Assembly: GCA_900544885.1 (NCBI GenBank)
Contig: UQWU01000001.1
Location: 40,552 to 104,551 of the forward strand
DNA: 64,000 nt
Source: an uncultured Phascolarctobacterium sp.
Lineage (GTDB): Bacteria > Bacillota > Negativicutes > Acidaminococcales > Acidaminococcaceae
Reading direction: 5' to 3'
The notes below the pieces were generated by a model. The model had not been told where the DNA came from. It did not search any database and was given only the letters and a program-made list of their open reading frames with translations. The first letter of the stretch is position 1. Each line of letters begins with the position of its first letter. Shown here in pieces: positions 15,970 through 24,878 of the stretch. Both the position numbers and the translations under genes were made by a program.

Positions 15970-16161
15970 ACAAAGAAAAATGCCGTACTTCTAAAGAAAT
16001 ACGGCATAACTAAATAATCACCACCACGGGGGTGTCTCCCTAAGATGACGATTCTAGCTAAATAAAACGTTGACACCACAAATTGTAATGTACGAACTCT
16101 TCACGAACAGAGCTCACACCAATTTCTTAATCTTTGGTCTTCTTCAGCAGCCACTTCTGCG
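15970..16161 (-). ncRNA. Structured leader RNA upstream of the reverse transcriptase
   Basis: About 200 nt lie between a strong minus-strand promoter and the RT start, without an ORF. A long hairpin at 16080-16125 has AAATTG/CAATTT and an 11-bp inner stem (GTGTGAGCTCT with AGAGTTCGTAC, allowing G-U) around an 8-nt loop. GGTGTC near 16070 can pair with GACACC near 16032. A terminator-like hairpin at 15981-16006 (TGCCGTA/TACGGCA, then TTTTTC) would end most transcripts just before the RT ribosome site. Promoter, structured RNA, then RT is the layout of retrons and of several defence RTs. The RNA is predicted by eye only. Confidence 0.6.
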
Positions 16162-16167
16162 AACATT

Positions 16168-16196
16168 ATTATACCATAGCGGAGTTTGTAATGCAA
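16168..16196 (-). promoter_or_regulatory. Promoter of the RT-associated RNA
   Basis: On the minus strand TTGCAT (16196-16191) and TATAAT (16173-16168) are exactly 17 bp apart, placing the start near 16161. Confidence 0.8.
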
Positions 16197-16205
16197 ATGC
16201 TTTTT

Positions 16206-17189
16206 CTACTCCCCTACACTCAAATGTGCATTATCCGGCTGCTTAAAGATATCGCCATAAGCAAGATAAGCTAGCTCACGTACACCAAAGACCACATCCT
16301 GTGAAGCGTTATAAACAAAGCCTTCACGTGGATAAAGTAAGCGTTTTTCTTTAACTGCTCCCAATGTTTGCAGTGCGGGGTCCGTTAAATATTCTTCATT
16401 ATACTTTTCGATATCGAACTTACCATGGTCATTATAGACAGGCATCAAAAGAACATCAGGATTAATTTTTACAAGCATTTCTTTTGTCAGCGGCTGACCG
16501 TTTTTTAATCCAGCAGCAGATAATCCATTTATAACACCGGCCTCTTTACAAATATCGTCAAACAGGCATCCTTCACCGCCATAGGTAGTCATAAGTGAAA
16601 TTAGGACAATTTTTTTCTTTTGTTGCAAATGCAGTGAAGCTAATTTATTATGGATATCCTGCAATTGTATATCCATTTTATTTACTAACGCCTCACCTTG
16701 GGACGATATTTGCAATGCTTTAGCCACAGTTCTGATGTTCTTTTTTACATCAGCAATCGTTTTAGGTCCTTTCATTACTACTACAGGTATTCCGAAGTTA
16801 CGCACATTTTGAATTAAGTCCTTACTTGTCCAATCATAAGCAAAAACTACATCTGGATGTAAGGCGATAATTTCTTCTTGTGAAGGATTACGGACTTTCT
16901 GTGTAATTTTTTTGGCTTGTGTAACTATATTGGAGCTAGAAGGATCATCGGCTAAAGCATTAATTGCTACTAATCTGCCTTCACCGCAAAGGCCTAAAAT
17001 AATACCATCCAAGCTCATAGCAGTAGTTAAAATACGTTTTGGTGCCTTTTTAAAGTGTACTTCAGTTCCATATTCATCTATTATCGTATAGCTAGCTTTA
17101 TTTTGTTCTGTACTGTTTTTTGTGTTTTGGCAGCCACAAGCTAATATTAATATCAAAACACACAGGCAAAGTAACAATACTTTTTTCAT
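16206..17189 (-). CDS. BtuF/FhuD-like metal-chelate-binding lipoprotein (copy 1)
   Basis: A 327-residue periplasmic binding lipoprotein with signal peptide and lipobox (LILACGC, Cys near 19). It is a two-lobed helical-backbone (class III) binder: strand motifs YTIIDEYGTEVHF, APKRILTTAMS and LHPDVVFAYDW near 110-120. The family binds cobalamin, haem or ferric siderophores. ATG 17189 (MKKVLLL) is preferred to 17240 since GGAG lies before it and the signal peptide begins there. It is one of three homologues in the region; a terminator separates it from the second copy, and no permease or ATPase is adjacent. Confidence 0.85.
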   Translation of the reverse strand: MKKVLLLCLCVLILILACGCQNTKNSTEQNKASYTIIDEYGTEVHFKKAPKRILTTAMSLDGIILGLCGEGRLVAINALADDPSSSNIVTQAKKITQKVRNPSQEEIIALHPDVVFAYDWTSKDLIQNVRNFGIPVVVMKGPKTIADVKKNIRTVAKALQISSQGEALVNKMDIQLQDIHNKLASLHLQQKKKIVLISLMTTYGGEGCLFDDICKEAGVINGLSAAGLKNGQPLTKEMLVKINPDVLLMPVYNDHGKFDIEKYNEEYLTDPALQTLGAVKEKRLLYPREGFVYNASQDVVFGVRELAYLAYGDIFKQPDNAHLSVGE

Positions 17190-17210
17190 GGTTTTACTCC
17201 TTTTTGCTAA

Positions 17211-17243
17211 AAAATGAGCAATACAAAAAGTACTGCTCATTTT
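17211..17243 (-). terminator. Terminator between the two binding-lipoprotein genes
   Basis: AAAATGAGCA and TGCTCATTTT pair, and a T-run follows on the minus strand. The next ribosome site lies immediately beyond. Confidence 0.75.
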
Positions 17244-17246
17244 AGG

Positions 17247-18218
17247 TTAAATTTCAATACCGTAAGCTACACGAGCTAAATCAGCCACTGCTTCCACTGT
17301 ATACTGAGATACTGCAAGGAGATGTGCTGAAGGCAAAATGTAAATTTCCTTGTTTTGAATCGCTTTTGTAGATTGATATGATGGGTTATCCAGCAAAGCT
17401 TTTTTGGCAATATCGGCATCGTGTTTACCATCATAGTTCCAATCAGAAAGAAGAAAAGCGTCCGGATTTAAGCGAATAACCTCTTCTTGGCTAATATCCA
17501 TAGGCTTATCATAATGCAGTCCCGTTAAAGCATTGCGGACTTTAGCATAACGACAGATTTCGTTAAAAGATGATTGCGGACTATAATAAGCACCACCATT
17601 ATCACGCATGAAAATAACACTTTTTTCTTGTGACGGCTGACCAATAGCTTGGGAAATTTCTTGTAAATGCTTATCCATTTTATCAATCAGTTTTTGTGCA
17701 CGTTCATTCTCACCTACTACCATACCCAAATTACTAATGCATTTTCGAACACTGGTGATATCATGAGGAGTTTTATATACATATACTTTAAGCTGCATAT
17801 CACGCAAAGCCTGAATGGTTTCTGCTTTCGTAAAATCGGGTACTAATAACACATCAGGATTTAAGGCCAAAAGCAGTTCCGCACTTTCGCCTGTGGCACG
17901 TCCTTGAATATTTTGTGCTTGCTTAGCAATATTGGAAATGCCTGGGTCATCAGCTAATTTCGACAAAGCCACGATACGTTTACTATCTACTAAATCTAAC
18001 AAAATTTCATCCGTACTGATGGATAAGGAGACGATGCGTTGTGGTTTGGCATCAAAATGCAAAGTTACTCCTTGTGCGTCCGTTACAGTATATCCATGTG
18101 TAGATGTTTCAGCATTTTCTTTATTTTGCTTACAACCTGTCGGTAATAACAGCATTACTAAAATAACAAGTATACTGAAAAGTACATACATATATGTACT
18201 GTCACTATATTTTTTCAT
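17247..18218 (-). CDS. BtuF/FhuD-like metal-chelate-binding lipoprotein (copy 2)
   Basis: A 323-residue lipoprotein with a lipobox LPTGC (Cys near 29) and the same class III fold as its neighbour: HGYTVTDAQGVTLHFDAKPQRIVSLS, LNPDVLLVPDF and a C-terminal EAVADLARVAYG. ATG 18218 is used in place of the TTG one codon earlier. The likely ligand is a corrinoid or other metal tetrapyrrole, judged from the CobN-like and nitrogenase-like genes upstream. A hairpin with a perfect 10-bp stem separates it from the nitrilase gene. Confidence 0.85.
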   Translation of the reverse strand: MKKYSDSTYMYVLFSILVILVMLLLPTGCKQNKENAETSTHGYTVTDAQGVTLHFDAKPQRIVSLSISTDEILLDLVDSKRIVALSKLADDPGISNIAKQAQNIQGRATGESAELLLALNPDVLLVPDFTKAETIQALRDMQLKVYVYKTPHDITSVRKCISNLGMVVGENERAQKLIDKMDKHLQEISQAIGQPSQEKSVIFMRDNGGAYYSPQSSFNEICRYAKVRNALTGLHYDKPMDISQEEVIRLNPDAFLLSDWNYDGKHDADIAKKALLDNPSYQSTKAIQNKEIYILPSAHLLAVSQYTVEAVADLARVAYGIEI

Positions 18219-18241
18219 CAATCACTTCACCTCAAAATTGA

Positions 18242-18270
18242 TAGCGGTAGCAAAATTACAGCTACCGCTA
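18242..18270 (-). terminator. Perfect hairpin, probable terminator or mRNA-processing site
   Basis: TAGCGGTAGC and GCTACCGCTA pair perfectly over a 9-nt loop. The following T tract (TCAATTTT) is weak, so partial read-through to the lipoprotein gene is likely. Confidence 0.65.
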
Positions 18271-18281
18271 TATGAGTTCAT

Positions 18282-19046
18282 TCATTGCTTGATAATCAGA
18301 AATTCTTTTGATAAAAGCTTTTTAGCAGCAAAATCATAATCAAAAAGCAATACAGCAGGCTTGCCGCTATAACTTAGACGCAAACGGCCTTCCGTAATTA
18401 CTACGCTTTCACCGACAGTCATATCCATCCATTGGGGGCTACCTGTCTGATTGCACACTACAAAAGGTAATCCTGTACGCATCGATACATTAAGCCAGGA
18501 AACAAGCGGATTACCGCAAACTTCTGTCGGCGGCCAAGCAGCTATATCAATAAATATCTGGGAGCCTTGTTCTAGTAAGGACGCAGAGTTTTTATCAAAC
18601 CAAGCATCTGCACAAACCATAGTACCGACCTTAACACCATCACAAAGCACTGGTTTTAGATTATCGCCTACTGTTGCCCAATGTTCAGCAGAACCTGCGT
18701 TAAAGTTTTTATACTGTCTACCGCAGATTTCACCTGCATGATTAAAGACTAAGCAAGCATTATAGGCAGCCTGTTTTTCTAAATTATATTCACCGCAACC
18801 TAGAAAAAGATGTAATTTATATTTACGGCAAAAACTACGTAGTTGGGCAAGTTCGCTACATGGCTGTTTGGTAACTTGTGCTTGAGAATTAATTTTATAA
18901 AAATAGTAGCCCTGCAAAGCTGTTTCCGGGGTGATTACCCAATCAGCACCAGCTTGTCCTGCTGCTTTGACAGCTAGCTCTAATTTTTGCACATTTTGTG
19001 CTAATGGCCCACAGCTTAAATCTAGATGACATAAGGCTATTTTCAT
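18282..19046 (-). CDS. Nitrilase-superfamily carbon-nitrogen hydrolase
   Basis: A 254-residue protein with the complete Glu-Lys-Cys catalytic set: Glu in VITPETALQG (about 41), Lys in RQYKNFN (about 112) and Cys in GTMVCADAWFD (about 144). The superfamily hydrolyses amides, N-carbamoyl groups or nitriles. Its start overlaps the radical SAM stop by 4 bp, so the two are coupled. Lying in a cluster with a CobN-like chelatase and nitrogenase-like proteins, it might trim amide side chains of a tetrapyrrole or process an amidated ligand; this is inference. It is not part of the RT locus. Confidence 0.85.
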   Translation of the reverse strand: MKIALCHLDLSCGPLAQNVQKLELAVKAAGQAGADWVITPETALQGYYFYKINSQAQVTKQPCSELAQLRSFCRKYKLHLFLGCGEYNLEKQAAYNACLVFNHAGEICGRQYKNFNAGSAEHWATVGDNLKPVLCDGVKVGTMVCADAWFDKNSASLLEQGSQIFIDIAAWPPTEVCGNPLVSWLNVSMRTGLPFVVCNQTGSPQWMDMTVGESVVITEGRLRLSYSGKPAVLLFDYDFAAKKLLSKEFLIIKQ

Positions 19047-20086
19047 TTATCCTTACCTGTTCCTACAACTTGCTGAATGGAAACACGCTTCATAGCACAT
19101 TCCGCACCATATTCATCTTTATTTTCCAAGCCATACCAACGAGCAAAACAACCACCGCCACAAAGCTTAAAATCGGGACATTTACGGCAAAAATCCATGG
19201 CTTCACTAATAATTTTTTGCACGCGCTCCACATGGTTCTCCGCTAAACCTTCTTTAACATTACCGATATAAAATTCTTTGTCCCCTACTAAAGATGAACA
19301 AGCATAAATATCACCTTGAGCATCAACAAACATTGCTTCGCCATTCATCGCATAACAATGACCGAACTCGTGGGCACAATTATTACACAAAGTTTTAACA
19401 CGCTCTTGTTGCGAAATGGTGATATAAGTACCTGTAAGACGTGTTAAAGCATCACGACGCGCATAAACATGTTCCATAGCAGTATACATTTCTTCTTCGC
19501 TAGGTGCGTGTAAATCTACTCCTCTACCTTGATTGCGTAAAATATCGAAACCGATTTTGCGTACATTGCCTAAAAAATAAGCAAATTCGATAATTCCTGC
19601 TAATTCTTTCACATTTTCGTTAGTCACAACGCAAGTAACGCCACACGCTATATTATTACGCCTTAATACTTCGATACCTTTTAAAATATCACCGGTAGCA
19701 CCATAACCATTTTTCTTTAGCCGCAGTTTATCATTAACAGATGGACGGCCATCCAAGCTGATACCGATACCAACCTTATGTGCAAAAAGATATTGTGCTA
19801 TTTCGTCCGTTAATTTAGAACCATTGGTCTGCAGCTGCATAGTGGCATTAATTTTATGTTCGGCGACATAATCAATAACAGCCTTCATTGTAGCCCAATT
19901 CAGCAAGGGTTCGCCGCCGCTGAACTGAATAATGAACTTTTCGCCGCTTTCAGCTGCCATCTTCACTGCTGCTATAGCTGTTGTTACGGTCATTTTACTT
20001 TTATTGTGCTCTGCTGCATAGCAATAGCGACAAGCAAAATTACACCTACCTGTCAAGCTCAGCACCAGCATTTTGATCTTACTCAT
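19043..20086 (-). CDS. Radical SAM / SPASM-domain protein
   Basis: About 347 residues. The radical SAM motif CNFACRYCY lies near 14-22, followed by QFSGGEPLLNW and QLQTNG. A SPASM-type auxiliary cluster region is in the C-terminal part (CNNCAHEFGHCYAMNG, CSSL, CRKCPDFKLCGGGC). Relatives modify peptides or activate sulfatases; none here has an obvious peptide substrate. ATG 20086 is supported by TTGGAGG upstream, overlaps the end of cobN by 8 nt, and places the SAM motif at the usual distance. Coupling to both cobN and the nitrilase implies a shared pathway. Confidence 0.88.
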   Translation of the reverse strand: MSKIKMLVLSLTGRCNFACRYCYAAEHNKSKMTVTTAIAAVKMAAESGEKFIIQFSGGEPLLNWATMKAVIDYVAEHKINATMQLQTNGSKLTDEIAQYLFAHKVGIGISLDGRPSVNDKLRLKKNGYGATGDILKGIEVLRRNNIACGVTCVVTNENVKELAGIIEFAYFLGNVRKIGFDILRNQGRGVDLHAPSEEEMYTAMEHVYARRDALTRLTGTYITISQQERVKTLCNNCAHEFGHCYAMNGEAMFVDAQGDIYACSSLVGDKEFYIGNVKEGLAENHVERVQKIISEAMDFCRKCPDFKLCGGGCFARWYGLENKDEYGAECAMKRVSIQQVVGTGKDK

Positions 20087-23000
20087 CTGCCCTTTCCTCC
20101 AATTCACCTTCCATATCAAGATACAGCTTTTGCAATTCTTCTTTAGTTTGTGGTTTAGCATTCCATAAACCACGTTGTTCTGCTTCTAAGAGAATTTCGG
20201 TCATACGTTGCAATGCCCATGGATTTACATCGCGGAGCCATTCCTGCACTTTAGAGTCAAAAGTGTATTTTTCAGCATATTTTTCGTACATCCAGTCTTC
20301 CATTACAGCACTGGTCGCATCCCATTGGAAACTGTGGGCAATCATATTCGCCATATCTGCCGCACCCTTATAACCGTGCTTCATCATCCCCTCGATAAAT
20401 TTAGGATTAATCGCTTCGCTACGGAAAATGCGTTTGGCTTCTTCCTGTACGCTGTGCATAGTAACACGTGTTCTATCAGTGCTATCACCGCAATAAGAAC
20501 GCGGTGCAGAGCCTTTTATACTACGTACAGCAGCAATCATGCCACCATGATAAGCATTGTAATCGTCACTGCTGAGCATATTCGTTTCGTGATTATCTTC
20601 ATTTTTAATAGTAATATCAAGACTACCCATACGTTTACGGAACTGTTGCGGCAAATATTTACCACGGGTCTTACCGCCATAAGCATGACCACCCCAACGA
20701 ACATAAACATCGGCAATATCATCAATAGTTTCCCAGTTTTTCGCTTCCAAAAGTGCAGCAACACCGGCACCATAAGTACCTTCCTGGTCACCAAAAATGC
20801 GGAATGCTGCCTGTCGCCAAGCATCTTCTTTGTTCATGCCCTCTGTTTCTTCTAATTCTTTACTATCTTCTTGGACATGCTTACGAACATAGTTCAAGGA
20901 TAAATCTTCATCTTGTGCCGCAGCTAAAAGTACTGCCTTATCCAAAAGATTCATTACTGCAGGCATAGAATCGCGGAAAAGTCCGCTGATACGTGCAGTA
21001 ACGTCAATACGCGGACGTTGCAGTTCTGTTAAAGGAATAACCTCTAGACCGTTAACACGTTGGCTACCGCTTTGATATTTGGGCTTGATACCTAATAAAT
21101 ACAAAAACTCGGCAATACATTGTCCATGACTACGCATATTAGCACCGGACCACAGCACAATACCGATATTTTCCGGATAATGTCCCTCTTCCTCGATAAA
21201 GCGGGCAATAACTTGTTCAGCTAAGGTTTTACCAATCTCCCAAGCTGCAGGTGTCGGCAAGGTACGTGGGTCGATACCAAAGAAATTGCGTCCTGTGGGC
21301 AATAAATCCGCCCCACCACTGGAAGGAGCACCACTTGGACCAGGTTCAATATATTCACCGTTAAAGCCACGCAGCATATAAGCAATTTCTTGTTTAGTCA
21401 ATTGCAGATTTGGATATACTTTAGTGCAGATATAATGACATACTTGTTCTAATTTAGCTTTATTTTCCGCCTGAGCTTCTTTTACCCAAGGTAACAGGCA
21501 AACATCCTGCCAGGCTGTATCACTAAAATCTTTTTCCGCTAAAACAGTAATCAGCTCACGGCATTGGTCGCCGATACGATCTATCAGCATACCTTTCGTA
21601 ATATTTAAAGGTTCATATATAGTACTGCTATCTTCTAAAAGTTCGTAATAATCAAAGCCATAAACAGCTGCAATTGCTTGTGTCAGGCTAGGAATATCAC
21701 CATTGTCAAGACGCATCAATAACCACAGGTAGTCAATCAGTTGTTCATTTTCCGGTGGCTGACCTAAAATATGCAGACCTGTGTGAACCTCCATATTTTT
21801 CAAATCAGTAATATAGTTATGCAAAGCCATAACATAATCACCAAACGGTTTTTCTTCATCATAAGGAACTTCATCTTGCAAATTAGCTTCCATTGCTTTG
21901 GCCTTGACTAATTCTTCTAAGCTAGGCAGATTTTCCGGCTGAGTGGTAGAGAAATGAATATATTCTTCCATCGCCTTTTCCAATTCTTCCAGCTCATCAT
22001 AAACGCCGGCCTGGGTCTGTGGAGCAGGTAAATGCTCAATCAAGCAGGCTGCACCACGACGTTTTGCCTGAATACCTTCGCCTGTAATCGTAATATTATA
22101 AGGATAAATATTCGGTAAATCACCTAAAGCCAAATCAGGATAACATTCATTGCTCAAGCCGGCATTTTTACCTGGCAGCCACTCTAAACTGCCATGGGTA
22201 CCGATATGAGCAACAGCGTCAGCTTGCCAAACATCGCGAATCCATTTATAAAATGCTAGATATTGGTGCGTCGGTGCTACAAACGGGTCGTGATAAATCT
22301 TTTCCGGATCTTCCCCGAATCCGCGAGGAGGTTGTACAGTAATAAAAACATTACCATTCATAGTACCTGGGACAAGAATATCACCATCATATTCCATAAC
22401 ACTACCAGGAGCTTCGCCCCAATCTTTAAGCATTTGTGCCTGTACTTTCTCCGGCAATTGCTCGAAGAATTTTTGGTATTCAGCACCGCTCAATTTATGA
22501 GCCGCAGCAATTTGTTTTTCAGTAAGCATACTGCGATCATTAGTAGCATGTGCAGTTAATAAAGCAATAAATTCCTTAGTATCTTCCGGAATCTGCTCCA
22601 CCTGGTAGCCTAATCCTTGCATTTGTGCCAATACACGACGAATACTTTCAATAGTATCCAAGCCGAACGCACTACCGATATTCGAATTACGTGGCGGATA
22701 ATTATGGAAAATAATAGCAATTTTCTTTTCCTTATTCTCCTTATGATGCAATTTTGCCCATTTACCTGCTTTACTTACCATGCGTTCTACACGTTCAGTA
22801 ATCGGCAGATAACGTACATCGCCATTGTCTAAAATCTTTTTGCTGGCAATAGGTACACCATGAATAACACCGTCAAATTCCGGTAGACTGACGCTGATGG
22901 AAACCTCCATAGCATTCATGCCTTCAAAACTGTTTTTCCATTCTTCATACGGCGTCATAATGGTATATGCCTCTAATACGGGAATATTCCATTGTTTTAA

Positions 23001-23795
23001 TTTAGCAATAGTTAAAGTGCCGCTAGAGGTCAAAGAGAATTTCATAACATTAATTAAGACATCGATAATCGGGAGACCGTTTTCACAGAAGAAACGTTCT
23101 ACAACCTCGGGCAAAAGCGGCATCCCCATTTCTTTATTAGGCATACCATTAGTAAATACGCAGATAATATTCAGACCTTGCTTTTCAGCTTCCTCAATTA
23201 TCGCTGTCTGGTAAGTTAAATCACCCCAGACCCATTCATCACGGTAAAAGAACATACCAATAGTCGGGCGATTAGGTTTGCAGAAATCTTTTTGGTACTC
23301 TACTACATCAGTATAAACTTTTTGCGCATGAGGATGATAAATACCGCACCAATGAATAGGGTTAGGCTCTGGTACGGTAATTTCTTCTTTGTTTAACAAT
23401 TGCTCCATATACTGCCATAAGTGCAGATAATTATGTTCACCGCCAAACATAGCATATTGTTTAATAGTTGCTAACTGCTGAGCGGTAAAACAAGCACTCA
23501 GCTCTGGTTCATTGCTGCCGGCAGCGTCTATATAATAAGGAATTCCTTGTTTTTGGATAAACTGACGTAAAGTACGCAAAAACGGCGTATCTAAACCAGT
23601 ACCCATCCATTTCATAAGGATACAATCAGTAGTTTTCAATTGTTCCTGCCACTTATTGTCCCAAGTAGTATTTTCGGTAATCCAAATGCAGGCAGAATCT
23701 TGAGCAATAACATTTTCTTGCTGTAACTTTTCCAAAGTCTGCTGCATCATACCCATACGGCGGATAACATTAGTTAAAAAGAGAATTTTTTTCAT
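20079..23795 (-). CDS. cobN: CobN/BchH-like large subunit of a tetrapyrrole metal chelatase
   Basis: A 1238-residue protein of CobN length and domain order: an N-terminal domain with GMFFYRDEW, a middle FHNYPPRNSNIGSAFGLD, AVAHIGTHGSLEWLPGK, then the C-terminal half with SGAPSSGGADLLPTGRNFFGIDPR and DVYVRWGGHAYGG. CobN inserts Co into hydrogenobyrinate a,c-diamide with the AAA+ partners CobS and CobT; no such ATPase genes lie in this window. The partners are instead NifH/NifD-like proteins and BtuF/BtuC-like importers, which suggests a specialised metal tetrapyrrole. The radical SAM gene overlaps the 3' end. Confidence 0.9.
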   Translation of the reverse strand: MKKILFLTNVIRRMGMMQQTLEKLQQENVIAQDSACIWITENTTWDNKWQEQLKTTDCILMKWMGTGLDTPFLRTLRQFIQKQGIPYYIDAAGSNEPELSACFTAQQLATIKQYAMFGGEHNYLHLWQYMEQLLNKEEITVPEPNPIHWCGIYHPHAQKVYTDVVEYQKDFCKPNRPTIGMFFYRDEWVWGDLTYQTAIIEEAEKQGLNIICVFTNGMPNKEMGMPLLPEVVERFFCENGLPIIDVLINVMKFSLTSSGTLTIAKLKQWNIPVLEAYTIMTPYEEWKNSFEGMNAMEVSISVSLPEFDGVIHGVPIASKKILDNGDVRYLPITERVERMVSKAGKWAKLHHKENKEKKIAIIFHNYPPRNSNIGSAFGLDTIESIRRVLAQMQGLGYQVEQIPEDTKEFIALLTAHATNDRSMLTEKQIAAAHKLSGAEYQKFFEQLPEKVQAQMLKDWGEAPGSVMEYDGDILVPGTMNGNVFITVQPPRGFGEDPEKIYHDPFVAPTHQYLAFYKWIRDVWQADAVAHIGTHGSLEWLPGKNAGLSNECYPDLALGDLPNIYPYNITITGEGIQAKRRGAACLIEHLPAPQTQAGVYDELEELEKAMEEYIHFSTTQPENLPSLEELVKAKAMEANLQDEVPYDEEKPFGDYVMALHNYITDLKNMEVHTGLHILGQPPENEQLIDYLWLLMRLDNGDIPSLTQAIAAVYGFDYYELLEDSSTIYEPLNITKGMLIDRIGDQCRELITVLAEKDFSDTAWQDVCLLPWVKEAQAENKAKLEQVCHYICTKVYPNLQLTKQEIAYMLRGFNGEYIEPGPSGAPSSGGADLLPTGRNFFGIDPRTLPTPAAWEIGKTLAEQVIARFIEEEGHYPENIGIVLWSGANMRSHGQCIAEFLYLLGIKPKYQSGSQRVNGLEVIPLTELQRPRIDVTARISGLFRDSMPAVMNLLDKAVLLAAAQDEDLSLNYVRKHVQEDSKELEETEGMNKEDAWRQAAFRIFGDQEGTYGAGVAALLEAKNWETIDDIADVYVRWGGHAYGGKTRGKYLPQQFRKRMGSLDITIKNEDNHETNMLSSDDYNAYHGGMIAAVRSIKGSAPRSYCGDSTDRTRVTMHSVQEEAKRIFRSEAINPKFIEGMMKHGYKGAADMANMIAHSFQWDATSAVMEDWMYEKYAEKYTFDSKVQEWLRDVNPWALQRMTEILLEAEQRGLWNAKPQTKEELQKLYLDMEGELEERADE

Positions 23796-23828
23796 TGGTT
23801 TTTCCTCGTCACTCGTTAATATTATTTA

Positions 23829-24860
23829 TTAAAAGCAAGATTTCTGCATTCTACGCAGTAAATATAAGAAATACGGAGTACCTAACAATGCTGTCATAAT
23901 ACCTACACGTACTTCTGCAGGTGGCATGATCACACGACCTAAAGAGTCACATAAAACTAAGAAGGCTGCACCACCTAGAGCAGAGGCCGGTAAAAGCACG
24001 CGATGATCAGGCCCGAAGAGCATCCGCATCATATGTGGAATAACAAGACCGACAAAGCCGATGTTACCGCTTACGCATACTGACGTTGCTGTAGTCATCG
24101 CAGCCACAAATAATAAACCCATGCGGAATTTAGTAACGGACATACCTACTGCTTTTGCTTCAGTTTCACCAAGTACTAAAATATTCAAATGACGTGCTAA
24201 AAGCAGCATAATACAAATACCACATACTACCGGACCGACGGCTAAATAAACATGTTCCCAACGACGATAATCAAGACCGCCGACCATCCAGAACAAATAC
24301 TGCTGTAATTTCTGCTCATTCATAAAGGTTAAAATACCACTGGTCAACGCACCTAAAAGCATTCCCACAGCTACACCTGCTAAAAGCAATGTCATAACCG
24401 GAATCTTACCGTTACGCATAGCTAAAAAAACTGTCAAAAATACAGCACAGATACTACCACAGAAAGCAAAAGCCGGCATCATAAACATACTGCTAGTTGC
24501 TGTTCCCAAAGCAATAGAAAGCACTGCACCGGTAGCAGCACCAGAAGAAATGCCGATTAATCCCGGATCTGCCAACGGATTACTGAAAATGCCCTGCATA
24601 ACAGCACCGCTGATACCTAAGGCCGCACCTACTAAAACACCGACTAACATACGTGGCAAGCGGATATACCAAATAACTGCCAGCTGTTCCTGCGACACTG
24701 TAACATCTTCCCAAAAAGGTAATTGTAACTGGCGGAAAACTACAGCAACGGCACTTTTTACCGGCACATCAATTTGCCCTAATGTCAGTGATAAACACGC
24801 AATAGCGATTAATAAAAAGGCTAAGACGCCTAACATACTTATACGATATTTTTTAAACAT
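23829..24860 (-). CDS. BtuC/FecCD-family ABC importer permease
   Basis: A 343-residue polytopic membrane protein with the FecCD signature: RLPRMLVGVLVGAALGISGAVMQGIFSNPLADPGLIGISSGAATGA (about 50-95 in part), and the C-terminal GLVIPHMMRMLFGPDH. It forms the channel for a corrinoid, haem or siderophore importer. The binding lipoprotein lies directly upstream in the same operon, but the partner ATPase (BtuD/FecE) is absent from the window and must come from elsewhere. Confidence 0.92.
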   Translation of the reverse strand: MFKKYRISMLGVLAFLLIAIACLSLTLGQIDVPVKSAVAVVFRQLQLPFWEDVTVSQEQLAVIWYIRLPRMLVGVLVGAALGISGAVMQGIFSNPLADPGLIGISSGAATGAVLSIALGTATSSMFMMPAFAFCGSICAVFLTVFLAMRNGKIPVMTLLLAGVAVGMLLGALTSGILTFMNEQKLQQYLFWMVGGLDYRRWEHVYLAVGPVVCGICIMLLLARHLNILVLGETEAKAVGMSVTKFRMGLLFVAAMTTATSVCVSGNIGFVGLVIPHMMRMLFGPDHRVLLPASALGGAAFLVLCDSLGRVIMPPAEVRVGIMTALLGTPYFLYLLRRMQKSCF

Positions 24861-24878
24861 TCATTCAACCCTACCCTA

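Noticed and set aside
14610..16196. Calling the RT locus a retron
   Set aside because: The upstream RNA fits, but the NAxxH and VTG retron motifs and a clear msr-msd inverted repeat with branching G were not found.
18282..19046. Nitrilase as partner of the reverse transcriptase (DRT1 systems fuse RT and nitrilase)
   Set aside because: Two lipoprotein genes and terminators lie between them, and the nitrilase is coupled to the radical SAM gene.
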